This document shows positions 32,969 to 41,165 of a DNA stretch of 64,000 nucleotides, piece after piece. The notes under the pieces were generated by a model that ran no database searches, had not been told where the DNA came from, and saw nothing but the letters and a program-made list of their open reading frames with translations. How positions within the stretch are numbered: position 1 is the first letter of the stretch; every line of letters starts with the position of its first letter. Made by a program: the position numbers and the translations under genes. Location of the stretch: assembly GCA_964636815.1 (NCBI GenBank), contig CAZWTF010000007.1, positions 1 through 64,000 on the forward strand, written 5' to 3'. The DNA is from SOIL31 sp964636815. GTDB taxonomy: Bacteria; Babelota; Babeliae; Babelales; Vermiphilaceae.

Positions 32969-34324
32969 ATGGATATAAAAGACTTACTCTATGGGATTCA
33001 GAAAAATATTGATAGTGTCATTGCTCATAATGATCCAGAGGGTACAAAGCTATGGCGCAATCTCCTGGAGACTCATCCGGTTGATATTGCCGATATATGT
33101 AAACGTTTAAGCCAAGAAGATGTAAAAAAGCTTTATAAGGCACTTCCTCACACCATACAGCTGGATGTGTTTGGTGAATTATCGGACAAATTAAAGGTCT
33201 ATGTCCTCTCAGTTTTAGATGATAATGAGCAAGTTGAAGCGTTTCAAACTCTTTCTACAGATGAGCTTACCGATCTTTTTGATATATTTTCAGATGATGA
33301 GCTTAAACGCTATCTTGGCTCTCTGAATAAACGTGTGCATGAAAAAGTAAAAAAAATGCTGAAATTTGATCCAGAATCAGCAGCGGGTGTGATGCACACG
33401 GATGTGATTACATTGATGCAAGATTTTACGGTTGAAAAAAGCATTTCTTTAATGCAGCGGTTGCGACCAAGTAGAGATGTTCACCAACAGATGTTTGTGG
33501 TTAATAAAGATCACCTTCTTGTTGGTTTTGTCTATTTAGAAGATTTAATTTTTAATAAACCGAATATTCGTATTTCTTCTTTTATGCATAAAAATGAACT
33601 TATTGCACGCGCAGATGAAGATCGTGAAACTATTGCAAAAGCGATGGTGCATTATGGTCTTACAACAGTTCCAGTGGTTGGTGCTGACTTGATTTTTCTT
33701 GGTGTTATTTCCGGTGACACCTTGATGGACGTTTTGGTTGAAGAGGCGGTGGAAGATGTTCAGAAGATGGCAGCCGTAACACCCCTTACTCGTCCTTATT
33801 TTGAAACATCATTTTTCCAATCGTTATACGAGCGCAGTTATATTTTGGTGATACTGTTACTTGCAGGCTCAGTTTCTACTACCATTATGCGCATGTATGA
33901 AGCAACGCTTACAGAATTGCTTTTAATGTTTGTTCCCATGCTCACCAGTGTTGGAGGTAATACAAGTAACCAAACCTCAGCAGTTGCAATCTGTGGTATG
34001 GCTTCAGGTGAATTTACACAGAGTACTGTTAGAAAATTTTTACGACGTGAATTGATGATAGCTTCTTTCTTATCAGTTATTCTTGGCGCAACATCATTTA
34101 CGCGTGTGTATTTAACCAGCGGGGTGCTGTGGGAAAGCATAGTAGTAAGTTTAACGTTAGCAATCATTGTTTTGGTTTCTGTGACACTTGGCAGCGCAAT
34201 GCCGTTTGTTCTAAAGCGCTTTAATATTGACCCTGCATTCTCTGCAGGACCGTTCTTGGCAACCATCATGGATATTGTTGGTATATTAATTTATTGTGCG
34301 AGTATTAAACTTTTGCTTTTCTAA
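32969..34324 (+). CDS. mgtE: magnesium transporter MgtE
   Basis: The start at 32969 is preceded by AGGAG; the longer start at 32912 lies in a repeat. The 451-aa protein has an N-terminal MgtE N domain (DIADICKRLSQEDVKKLYKA), a CBS pair (DPESAAGVMHTDVITL; VHYGLTTVPVVG), and a five-helix channel domain. The pore motif is PMLTSVGGNTSNQTS, counterpart of the G-N-x-x-x-Q selectivity filter. It forms a homodimeric Mg2+ channel in the inner membrane, gated by cytosolic Mg2+. It is the only cation transporter in the window. Confidence 0.96.
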   Translation: MDIKDLLYGIQKNIDSVIAHNDPEGTKLWRNLLETHPVDIADICKRLSQEDVKKLYKALPHTIQLDVFGELSDKLKVYVLSVLDDNEQVEAFQTLSTDELTDLFDIFSDDELKRYLGSLNKRVHEKVKKMLKFDPESAAGVMHTDVITLMQDFTVEKSISLMQRLRPSRDVHQQMFVVNKDHLLVGFVYLEDLIFNKPNIRISSFMHKNELIARADEDRETIAKAMVHYGLTTVPVVGADLIFLGVISGDTLMDVLVEEAVEDVQKMAAVTPLTRPYFETSFFQSLYERSYILVILLLAGSVSTTIMRMYEATLTELLLMFVPMLTSVGGNTSNQTSAVAICGMASGEFTQSTVRKFLRRELMIASFLSVILGATSFTRVYLTSGVLWESIVVSLTLAIIVLVSVTLGSAMPFVLKRFNIDPAFSAGPFLATIMDIVGILIYCASIKLLLF

Positions 34325-34355
34325 CTATATTTTTTAACAAAAATGTTAGAATTGC

Positions 34356-34384
34356 TTGACAAAACCTCTATATAATTATACCTT
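34356..34384 (+). promoter_or_regulatory. promoter of tRNA-Lys
   Basis: A consensus -35 TTGACA (34356-34361) is followed after 15-17 bases by TATACC/TACCTT (34377-34384). The tRNA begins at 34427. The -10 choice is uncertain. Confidence 0.5.
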
Positions 34385-34426
34385 CTAATAGTGATTTAAT
34401 TTGAAATGCTGATTTAAAAAATTAGT

Positions 34427-34502
34427 GGGCCGCTAGCTCAGTCGGTAGAGCAACAGCCTTTTAAGCTGTGGGTCGTTGGTTCGAGTCCAACGCGGCTCAC
34501 CA
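34427..34502 (+). tRNA. tRNA-Lys (TTT)
   Basis: Acceptor GGGCCGC pairs with GCGGCTC (one G-T). Anticodon TTT (34460-34462) sits in the loop CTTTTAA, T-arm is GTTGG/CCAAC, discriminator A, CCA encoded. Confidence 0.97.
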
Positions 34503-34516
34503 TACTTTTCCTTTAT

Positions 34517-34546
34517 TTGCTCATTCTGAGCCTGTTAAAGAATGTA
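34517..34546. repeat. degenerate family A repeat
   Basis: CATTCT (34522-34527)/AGAATG (34539-34544) enclose GAGCCTGTTAA, two to three changes from the family A core GAGCTTGTCGA. It lies between tRNA-Lys and tRNA-Glu. Confidence 0.5.
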
Positions 34547-34624
34547 TGGCACGGTCAGTCAAAAAATCGTGATTTTTAACCCACTTATCCCAAAATTTGA
34601 ATCATCTATTCTATTGAAATTTAT

Positions 34625-34702
34625 GTCCCTATCGTCTAGCCTGGTCTAGGACATCGCCCTTTCACGGCGAAAACAGGGGTTCAAATCCCCTTGGGGATGC
34701 CA
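34625..34702 (+). tRNA. tRNA-Glu (TTC)
   Basis: Anticodon TTC (34661-34663) is in loop CTTTCAC between TCGCC/GGCGA. The T-arm is AGGGG/CCCCT, discriminator G, CCA encoded. The acceptor GTCCCTA/TGGGGAT includes a G1-T72 wobble, unlike the usual G-C. Confidence 0.95.
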
Positions 34703-34744
34703 GATTTTCATCTGGTGGGCCAGTAAATAATTGGCTAAAAATAT

Positions 34745-34778
34745 AAAAGAGCAGTTTTAAATAACTGCTCTTTTTTTT
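34745..34778. terminator. intrinsic terminator (bidirectional)
   Basis: A 12-bp stem AAAAGAGCAGTT (34745-34756)/AACTGCTCTTTT (34763-34774) ends in a T8 run. It serves tRNA-Glu and the convergent gene at 34782. A near-identical terminator lies at 44500-44533. Confidence 0.92.
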
Positions 34779-34781
34779 GGG

Positions 34782-35057
34782 TCAATGAGATTTTTTTGCT
34801 TTTCTTATTGGCGTCCAATGCCACCACGGCTTTTTTTCTCCGGTATTTGCTTCATGTATAATTGCTGCAAATACATCCCAAACGCATGGATCATGTTTCT
34901 GTTTTGTGATTTTTTGTAATCGCTCATATAATTCATCAGCATTTGCTTGCGCAAGTTGAGTTATTGTGGTTATTTCCAGCAAAGTAAGATCTTTGTTTGT
35001 TGCAGGACCAAGATTCATGAGGGATCGGAGTTCTTTATTGGTAGATGTTTTTTTCAT
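34782..35057 (-). CDS. Cdd1-like helix-hairpin-helix protein
   Basis: The 91-aa product fits the 'pathogenicity locus' Cdd1 family. An N-terminal helix-hairpin-helix reads LMNLGPATNKDLTLLEITTI. DELYERLQKITKQKHDPCVWDVFAAIIHEA matches the family's Y-x-R-L...DPCV-x-D-x-F-R core. HhH units bind DNA non-specifically, but no precise role is known. It lacks a signal peptide. It is the downstream-most gene of the minus-strand run that includes the toxin island, separated from it by the 35114 membrane protein. Confidence 0.8.
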   Translation of the reverse strand: MKKTSTNKELRSLMNLGPATNKDLTLLEITTITQLAQANADELYERLQKITKQKHDPCVWDVFAAIIHEANTGEKKPWWHWTPIRKAKKSH

Positions 35058-35113
35058 GATTTCTTAGTTGATATTTGATTGTGATTTGCGTCTATAACGC
35101 TTACAAATTTTAA

Positions 35114-35893
35114 TTATTCTTGTTTTTCTTCAAGTAGCTTGCGATAGAAAAATGCATGCGCAGATACATTGATAAATAGACATGTAAAGGTGGTATAACA
35201 TATAATTGCAACCGAAATTATATCAATTGCGATTAACCCACACAATGCATTACTCATCATGGTGCTTAGCATTATAATAGACTGTGTTATTATGTATACC
35301 ATAAAGATATCAAACATGTGTCCTTTTGATATACGCCAAGAACCTTTTAATGACCGTATAATACCGATATTTTTATCTACTATAAAATATTTCCATAACC
35401 TTAATCGTATATCTATCAATAATCCAGGAATAATGAAAAAATAATATCCTGCATTAGTCACAAAAAAATATAAAATAGCAGCGCCAAGATAGCTTGGAAT
35501 TTTTCTGAAATAAGAGATGGTTTCTTTAAAAGATATATACTTATTATCATACAATCTAATAGATAAAACTAATCCTATCATGTCACAAATGCACAGATAG
35601 ATGGAAGTAAATACAGACACAAATAACACAATAAAACGAATTAATCCTAGTTCTTTTAGTTGTTCTGTTATTACCGGAGTTCTTTTCATTGTAAAATAAT
35701 TCAGAGCAGTAGTGATTGCTTTAAAATCATTTTGTGTGATAAATCCTTGTTTGATGTAACACACAAGTAATACAATTACACAAAGTAATAGACTAGCGAC
35801 AGAAAATAATTTGAACAAAAAATTAAAATGTTTGCGTAACATTTTAACACTGAAACGAATTGCATCAAAAGCGAGATACTTTTTTTTGTTCAT
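35114..35893 (-). CDS. polytopic membrane protein, paralog of 50196-50930
   Basis: The 259-aa product has about six hydrophobic segments. It shares its plan with the 244-aa protein at 50196. Both have an N-terminal amphipathic stretch (AFDAIRFSVKMLRKHF), and conserved FIVDKNIGIIRSLKGSWRIS followed by KGHMFDIFMVY. The second protein has FIVDKHAGPIRALKMSWAMT and KDHVWDIFAFW. Such GPxRALxxSW..TKG motifs occur in DUF975/YciC-like membrane proteins of unknown role. It lies 10 bp after the immunity-like gene 35904-36281 and may belong to its transcript. Confidence 0.75.
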   Translation of the reverse strand: MNKKKYLAFDAIRFSVKMLRKHFNFLFKLFSVASLLLCVIVLLVCYIKQGFITQNDFKAITTALNYFTMKRTPVITEQLKELGLIRFIVLFVSVFTSIYLCICDMIGLVLSIRLYDNKYISFKETISYFRKIPSYLGAAILYFFVTNAGYYFFIIPGLLIDIRLRLWKYFIVDKNIGIIRSLKGSWRISKGHMFDIFMVYIITQSIIMLSTMMSNALCGLIAIDIISVAIICYTTFTCLFINVSAHAFFYRKLLEEKQE

Positions 35894-35903
35894 TATATAT
35901 ACC

Positions 35904-36281
35904 TTAATTTTTTGTTTCTATAATAAATTGATTATTTTCATGTTTGATGATTACTTCTTTGGGTTGTAATTTTAGGACTTTTTCTTCCCAGTCATTAAGC
36001 AATTTTATAAATTGATCAAGCGTCATTTTTAATTGTGATTCGTATCCTTCTTCTGGGTATAGATCGCTTAGCAGTATGTAGCCATTTTGTTTTTCTAAAG
36101 CAGTTGAATTGCCATTTGTGTATTGTTGTAGATGGTTAAGAGCATATTCTTTATAAAAAGAAGGGCGAGATCTAACATCACTTGTCATAAAACGTCCAAG
36201 AATTGTCATGTTTATGTTAGATGCATTTGTATAGGAATAATTTCTATAATTTTCATCAAGACAAAAATTTACAATATTCAT
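35904..36281 (-). CDS. putative immunity protein, paralog of 37779-38147
   Basis: The 125-aa product lacks a signal peptide and is presumably cytosolic. Its C-terminal third DWEEKVLKLQPKEVIIKHEN is almost identical to that of the gene overlapping the EndoU toxin stop. The middle GYILLSDLYPEE is also shared (GYILMSDLYSEE). The N-terminal half differs more. A second immunity copy away from its toxin is usual in polymorphic-toxin loci, where it protects against variants. The immunity role is inferred from position and paralogy only. Confidence 0.65.
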   Translation of the reverse strand: MNIVNFCLDENYRNYSYTNASNINMTILGRFMTSDVRSRPSFYKEYALNHLQQYTNGNSTALEKQNGYILLSDLYPEEGYESQLKMTLDQFIKLLNDWEEKVLKLQPKEVIIKHENNQFIIETKN

Positions 36282-36307
36282 CGTAATACTTTATGATTTG
36301 GCGTGTT

Positions 36308-36541
36308 TTAGCAATGAACACCTTGGTCTTCTGCGTATTCTAAATCTTCTATTTTGGCATTTTTGTAAGTTAAGCCATGCTCTTCAAGAAACGGAGTTAA
36401 TCTTGTAAAGTTTTTAACACTAACTATTTGATCTTGATTCCAACAAGCTTCGCATTCATCACATATTTTTATTGTAATTCCTAAATCAAGCACTTTTGCA
36501 TTATAAATATTTCCTTGTCCTTCGCATACAGGGCAGCTCAT
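36308..36541 (-). CDS. small zinc-ribbon-like protein in toxin island
   Basis: The 77-aa product opens with MSCPVCEGQGNIYNAKVLDLG and continues ICDECEACW. The CPVCEGQG and CDEC pairs would form a two-CxxC zinc ribbon of DnaJ or rubredoxin style. There is no signal peptide. It sits between two putative cytosolic small proteins, 14 bp after the 36556 gene, in the immunity end of the island. It may be another immunity or regulatory protein. No named family assigned. Confidence 0.6.
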   Translation of the reverse strand: MSCPVCEGQGNIYNAKVLDLGITIKICDECEACWNQDQIVSVKNFTRLTPFLEEHGLTYKNAKIEDLEYAEDQGVHC

Positions 36542-36555
36542 TATTATGTTGTTTT

Positions 36556-36888
36556 TTAAAATGAATATTCTCCTGATTTAATCCTTGTAAAATACTGTTT
36601 TTTAGCTTCTTCGAAATTATCAAAATCTTGTACAAAACGAATCAAGCGATCAGGCATTCCTATATCATATTTGTAAAGTAAGCATGCTAATCCAGATTGA
36701 ATTTTGTCTAACATTTCAAAATAATTAGAAGCTTCTTGCAATGTTTCGCAATTCTTTATTTTGGAAAAAATATAAGTGACTTTTTGACTTAGTAATGGGA
36801 AGTGTATATTTAAAGTATCAGCTATTTGTTGCATGTCTTTTAATTCAGTTTCTAGCTCTTGCATATTGATAAAAACATCATTTATCAT
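36556..36888 (-). CDS. small cytosolic helical protein in toxin island
   Basis: The 110-aa product has no signal peptide and is predicted all-helical (MQELETELKDMQQIADTLN; YFEMLDKIQSGLACLLYKYD). Size, acidic character and position among toxin-related genes fit an immunity protein. No sequence family was recognised. The ribosome site is weak. Confidence 0.55.
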   Translation of the reverse strand: MINDVFINMQELETELKDMQQIADTLNIHFPLLSQKVTYIFSKIKNCETLQEASNYFEMLDKIQSGLACLLYKYDIGMPDRLIRFVQDFDNFEEAKKQYFTRIKSGEYSF

Positions 36889-36961
36889 AAATTATCTTTT
36901 ATTTAGATTTTTTTTTATCTTCTTGAGCTTTAAATATTATATTTTTGAAGTTTTTATAATT

Positions 36962-37678
36962 TTAATTAATTTGGCGCGATGAATAACAATCGTCAGCTGC
37001 CTCAAGAGCATCAAATCCATATTGTTTGACAAGCCATGTTTTAATTTCGGTTGCAAGAAAGATATTTTTTTGTTCTGCTTGTTCAGTTATTTGTTTTTGT
37101 AAATTTTGTAATTCATTATATGATTTTTCAAGAGGAGCATATTTGATGATATACAATATAGTTGTTAGAGGATCGCTATAGATTTGTTCTGCTATTGCAA
37201 GCGCTATGTAATCAGTAAAAGTATTTTGATTACCATTTTTTATAACGATGCTGTGTAATAATTCCATTTCTTTAAAAAGAGATTTAAGATCTCCTTTTTG
37301 TTGTAAGGCAATACAGTATTCTTTATATTTTTGAAGAGCTTTGCGTGATTGTGTATCTCCATGTTCATCAATATAGTCTTGCCGTGTTATAAGAGCTGTT
37401 TCAGCAACTCTTATAATATCAATACCTACTTGTGCAATAAAGGCTATTTCTTCAGGATCGGTAGCTAGAGTAGGTATCATTGGTATGTTAATTTTATATA
37501 GCGGAGATAAGCTCATATCTCCCCGTTTACTATTTATTTGTTTAATAAGTTCCACACTTTTTAATAATTCATGCATGTTGTCAGATATTTCAGGAGCGTT
37601 ATTTTTTTTTGTTGTGGAGTTAAGTGATATATTAAAAACACAAAGAAGTTGTAAGAAAATTCGATAGATAGATGGCAT
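36962..37678 (-). CDS. toxin-less paralog of the EndoU toxin's helical domain
   Basis: The start at 37678 has GGAG 7 bases upstream and begins a hydrophobic leader (MPSIYRIFLQLLCVFNISLN). The 238-aa body aligns with about residues 270-430 of the 993-aa toxin. Matches: GVDIIRVAETALITRQDYI with GIDIMAMAERDLISRPDYI; ALAIAEQIYSDPLTTILY with CYAIAEKVYSDPITNVLY; and VKQYGFDALEAADDCYSSR with VKQYGFDPIEAAYHCYTSR. It ends right after that motif, so it has no nuclease domain. It may be a remnant of an earlier toxin or a displaced module awaiting recombination. Confidence 0.75.
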   Translation of the reverse strand: MPSIYRIFLQLLCVFNISLNSTTKKNNAPEISDNMHELLKSVELIKQINSKRGDMSLSPLYKINIPMIPTLATDPEEIAFIAQVGIDIIRVAETALITRQDYIDEHGDTQSRKALQKYKEYCIALQQKGDLKSLFKEMELLHSIVIKNGNQNTFTDYIALAIAEQIYSDPLTTILYIIKYAPLEKSYNELQNLQKQITEQAEQKNIFLATEIKTWLVKQYGFDALEAADDCYSSRQIN

Positions 37679-37778
37679 GTGGTTGCTCCAAAAATGTAAA
37701 ATAATATTGTTTATCAAAAAATTAGTGTATCAAATTTTGTGGTTAATTGCTGAATTTTTACAACATGAGAAAAAGAGA

Positions 37779-38147
37779 TTAACCCTTTGTTTCGATAATA
37801 AACTGATCATTTTCATGCTTGATGATAACTTCTTTGGGTTTTAATTTTAGAACTTTTTCTTCCCAATCCGTAAGTATCTGCACAAATTGTTTCTGAGTCA
37901 TTGTTAATTCCGTTGGAGTTTTTTCTTCTGAATATAAATCACTCATTAAAATATAACCATCTTCTTTATCTAAATCTGTTAAATTAGCACAGGCATGATC
38001 TGACTCATTGTCGAAGGCCCAGTTGATAAAAGATGAAGGATGAATAACATCACTTGATAAGAATAGTCCTAATATAGCCATTTCCCTTGAGTCAGTGCTG
38101 TGATAATTATAGGAGCCTTTTTCATAAATTATTTTAACGAAGTTCAT
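37779..38147 (-). CDS. putative immunity protein for the EndoU toxin
   Basis: The 122-aa product has no signal peptide. Its ATG overlaps the toxin stop as ATGA (38144-38147), enforcing coupled translation, the classic toxin-immunity layout. Conserved blocks shared with 35904-36281 are GYILMSDLYSEE and WEEKVLKLKPKEVIIKHEN. The sequence is acidic. Binding to and blocking the EndoU domain is inferred from arrangement, not from a recognised family. Confidence 0.72.
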   Translation of the reverse strand: MNFVKIIYEKGSYNYHSTDSREMAILGLFLSSDVIHPSSFINWAFDNESDHACANLTDLDKEDGYILMSDLYSEEKTPTELTMTQKQFVQILTDWEEKVLKLKPKEVIIKHENDQFIIETKG

Positions 38148-41125
38148 GGTAGTTTTCCAAGTTTTGGATAAGCGGTATTTATAACACCTTTTTGCGTTAC
38201 TAGCATTTCTATTTCTATTCCTTCTTTTGTAAACCCATTAATTTTATATGTGCCATTCGGTATCAATGTAGCTTTTGCGCCACTTTTTTTAAAATCATCA
38301 TAAGCTTCATATATTTTTTCGATTACATCTTTTCGTGACCAGTGAGCAGGAAAAAAAGTTTTATCAGGTATACGTAAAAAACCATCTATTACCAAATCTG
38401 TACTATAACAGCCATGCTTATCGATAATCTTATTGGTAAATTTGACAATATCACTCTTCTGTATAGCGTGTTCTAAATCATGATGAAATCCACTAAGTTG
38501 TAACTTTCCTTTTTTATTTAAATTTAGCTCCATGCCCAAGATATGTTTATAGTCCATCGTAATTTTTTTATTAGCAATTTCGGTAAAGCCGTCTTTTGTA
38601 CGATCATATGTTTTTTTAATTGCAACTATTTCGGGTTCTAATTCAATAGCAATTTTGGCATAAGCGCTTTCCAATAATGCTTTAGAGCTGTCGATGATAT
38701 TTTTGCCTCCTACATTATTATTCATATTGTGCATGGCATCAGATATTTTTATTGTAATGCCTTCAGCGGTGACCATAATAGGATTGTCAGCGAGATGCGT
38801 ATCAAAGCCTCTTTTGAATGTGCGTGCTACAGTAGCAGTAGTTTTACCAAGTTTTTCTAATACATCTATTTCTTTGAGGAATGTATAGACACTGCCAAGA
38901 CCTTCTAAGAACATAACATCCGCTAGGAATTGGCCTATAAAAACAGCGTATTGATCACCGGTTACGTCTTGTAGCGGTTCCATTATTTCGAAAAAAGCAT
39001 CGATGCGTTGCTGATATTCTTCTGGAGATAAATACAGTTTTCCAACAGTGAGATCTGATGTGAAATGAGCGGTATTTATTATAAGTTCAGTGAGTGTAAA
39101 GGTTGTAGTGATACCATTATGCATTACAACAATAGGATCATTCCAGAGAGCAGCGCCGCTTTTTTTTAGAAGTGATCCTAAGTCGTAAGCAAGATGACCC
39201 ATATTGGAAACTTGTGTAACTGGATTAAGCCCTTTGAAAAATGAGCTGAATCCTATTATGAGGAGTTCCGACGATCGTTGTAATACTGGATGTGTGCCGC
39301 TCAAAATAGCATGTGCTAGTTGTTGAATGTCTCCTAGGGTTCGATTAGCCATTGAGAAATTAAAGATGAATGTAGGATGATCCTGTGCGGTTCTCATAGC
39401 ATCTATTGAATCATAGACGTGCGCTTCTATTTTTGGCAAGTTACTTAAGTTGCAAAGATGTGCATTGCCAAATATATGTTGCGCAAGATTATTCATTTCA
39501 TTAGCTACTGATTCATAACTATTATTATTTTCAAGAATTTTTATAGCAGCTTGATTCACATCAATAGCCATAAAAGATTCAGCAAGTTGTTTATGATCTG
39601 CTCGTGCTTCATATGTTTTGTGTGCAGTTTCAAGAATATCTAGACCAAATCTTTTTACGATTAACTCTTTTTGTATAGCTTTGTCAGTAATATTAAGAGA
39701 TTCAAGAGTTTCAATTATTTGTTTTTGAAGATGTGTTAATTCTTGATGTGCTGCCGGTAAAGATTTGTTCTGGATGTTATGTAAGATAGAAGATATATTA
39801 TTGTTGGATAAAACGGGTTGATCATTTAGTGTTTTAATGTAATCGGGGCGTGAAGTATAACAATGATATGCAGCTTCAATTGGATCAAAACCATATTGTT
39901 TTACGATAAAATCTTTGATCTGATCAGTAAGAGTAATATTATGTTGTTTTGCTTGATCTAATATTTGTATTTCTAAGTAATGTAATTGATTGTGAGCTTT
40001 TTCAAGAGATTGAGTATGCACAATTTCGTATAATACGTTTGTTATTGGGTCAGAATATACTTTTTCTGCTATCGCATAACAAATATTTGTTGTTAAATTA
40101 TCATTTTTACCATTTTCAAAAAGCTCATGCCGCAACCGACCCTCTTCTCGCAAAAGAGCGCTGCGATCTCCTTTTTGCTGAAGATTTATACATTTTTCTC
40201 TAAACTCATGAATAGTTTTAAATGATTTTGCATCGGCATGTTGAGCAATATAATCAGGCCGTGAAATTAAATCTCTTTCGGCCATTGCCATTATATCAAT
40301 ACCCAAACGCACATTAAATCCCGTTTCTCCTGTTCCATTAACATAGCTAGATGTTAAAAATGTGTGATCACGTTGCCAAGGCCAGAGTTGTTTTAATTTG
40401 GCAAATGCTTCTTTGGCTATAGATAAATCAGGACAATGTATTTGTTTGAGTAGCTCAGCTATTTCTCCTGATATTAATAGGTCAATAAATTTAACCTCAG
40501 CTTGCTCTATGGGGAAAGTTTTTTTTCTGTCTAAAAACCTTCTATGTTCATTAGCAAATTTGGTAGCAGTATCAAATTTAAGTTGCTTTAAATAGTTTTC
40601 AACAGTTGGTAATGAAAGTTTATTTGCCAGAACATAAGAATTATTTGTTTTATCTAAGGCTTGTTTAAATAATTGCCATTGTATCGCGTTTGCATGGTTT
40701 CTATCATATTGCGCATTTTTTTGTTGCGTACGATTAGATTCCATTTGCTCTACAAAACTATCACGAACGTTATCTTTAAGCCAATCTTCCATGTGATCAT
40801 GTTGTTGTGATTTAGAAGATTGGGACTGGTCAGATGTTTCAGCGTTATATTGATTTGATTGTGAATCGTGATTGTTATTAAAGTCAGGGGAATAAGATAT
40901 ATCAATTGGAGTTTCGTAACTCATAAAGTTATTTGAATCCAATTCTTGCCAATGTTGAACATAAACTGCACGGTCTTCATCAATATATGATCTATAAATT
41001 CCTCCATTTATTTCTTGAGTAGTATAGTTAGAGATATTTAAATTTTGCATATTTAATGCGGAGATATGAGAAAAAATAAAAAATGTGAAAATGGTGGTTA
41101 GTGTGCTTTTTTTTGTATGAAACAT
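38144..41125 (-). CDS. exported polymorphic toxin with C-terminal EndoU nuclease domain
   Basis: The 993-aa product has a signal peptide (MFHTKKSTLTTIFTFFIFSHISA), then a Gln/Ser/His-rich linker (about 85-115). Residues about 270-560 hold a repeated helical module: GIDIMAMAERDLISRPDY..VKQYGFDPIEAAYHCYTSR recurs as VKRFGLDILETAHKTYEAR. A hydrophobic pretoxin region follows (about 640-830). Residues 878-993 match bacterial EndoU: SGFHHD (candidate catalytic His 881/882), GCYSTDLVIDG, KTFFPAHWSRKDVIEKIYEA, EGIEIEMLV and closing GVINTAYP. EndoU domains are metal-independent RNases used as effector tips. The target could be host RNA or rival bacteria. The immunity gene overlaps its stop. Confidence 0.82.
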   Translation of the reverse strand: MFHTKKSTLTTIFTFFIFSHISALNMQNLNISNYTTQEINGGIYRSYIDEDRAVYVQHWQELDSNNFMSYETPIDISYSPDFNNNHDSQSNQYNAETSDQSQSSKSQQHDHMEDWLKDNVRDSFVEQMESNRTQQKNAQYDRNHANAIQWQLFKQALDKTNNSYVLANKLSLPTVENYLKQLKFDTATKFANEHRRFLDRKKTFPIEQAEVKFIDLLISGEIAELLKQIHCPDLSIAKEAFAKLKQLWPWQRDHTFLTSSYVNGTGETGFNVRLGIDIMAMAERDLISRPDYIAQHADAKSFKTIHEFREKCINLQQKGDRSALLREEGRLRHELFENGKNDNLTTNICYAIAEKVYSDPITNVLYEIVHTQSLEKAHNQLHYLEIQILDQAKQHNITLTDQIKDFIVKQYGFDPIEAAYHCYTSRPDYIKTLNDQPVLSNNNISSILHNIQNKSLPAAHQELTHLQKQIIETLESLNITDKAIQKELIVKRFGLDILETAHKTYEARADHKQLAESFMAIDVNQAAIKILENNNSYESVANEMNNLAQHIFGNAHLCNLSNLPKIEAHVYDSIDAMRTAQDHPTFIFNFSMANRTLGDIQQLAHAILSGTHPVLQRSSELLIIGFSSFFKGLNPVTQVSNMGHLAYDLGSLLKKSGAALWNDPIVVMHNGITTTFTLTELIINTAHFTSDLTVGKLYLSPEEYQQRIDAFFEIMEPLQDVTGDQYAVFIGQFLADVMFLEGLGSVYTFLKEIDVLEKLGKTTATVARTFKRGFDTHLADNPIMVTAEGITIKISDAMHNMNNNVGGKNIIDSSKALLESAYAKIAIELEPEIVAIKKTYDRTKDGFTEIANKKITMDYKHILGMELNLNKKGKLQLSGFHHDLEHAIQKSDIVKFTNKIIDKHGCYSTDLVIDGFLRIPDKTFFPAHWSRKDVIEKIYEAYDDFKKSGAKATLIPNGTYKINGFTKEGIEIEMLVTQKGVINTAYPKLGKLP

Positions 41126-41165
41126 GTAGTTTATCCAAGAAAAATGTAATAAATTTGTTTTGCTT

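Noticed and set aside
33838..34269. 143-codon frame on - strand
   Set aside because: Shadow of the well-supported mgtE gene.
36962..37678. Frameshifted full toxin gene
   Set aside because: The frame ends cleanly after the shared helical domain, and no EndoU-like sequence occurs downstream in any frame that I could see.
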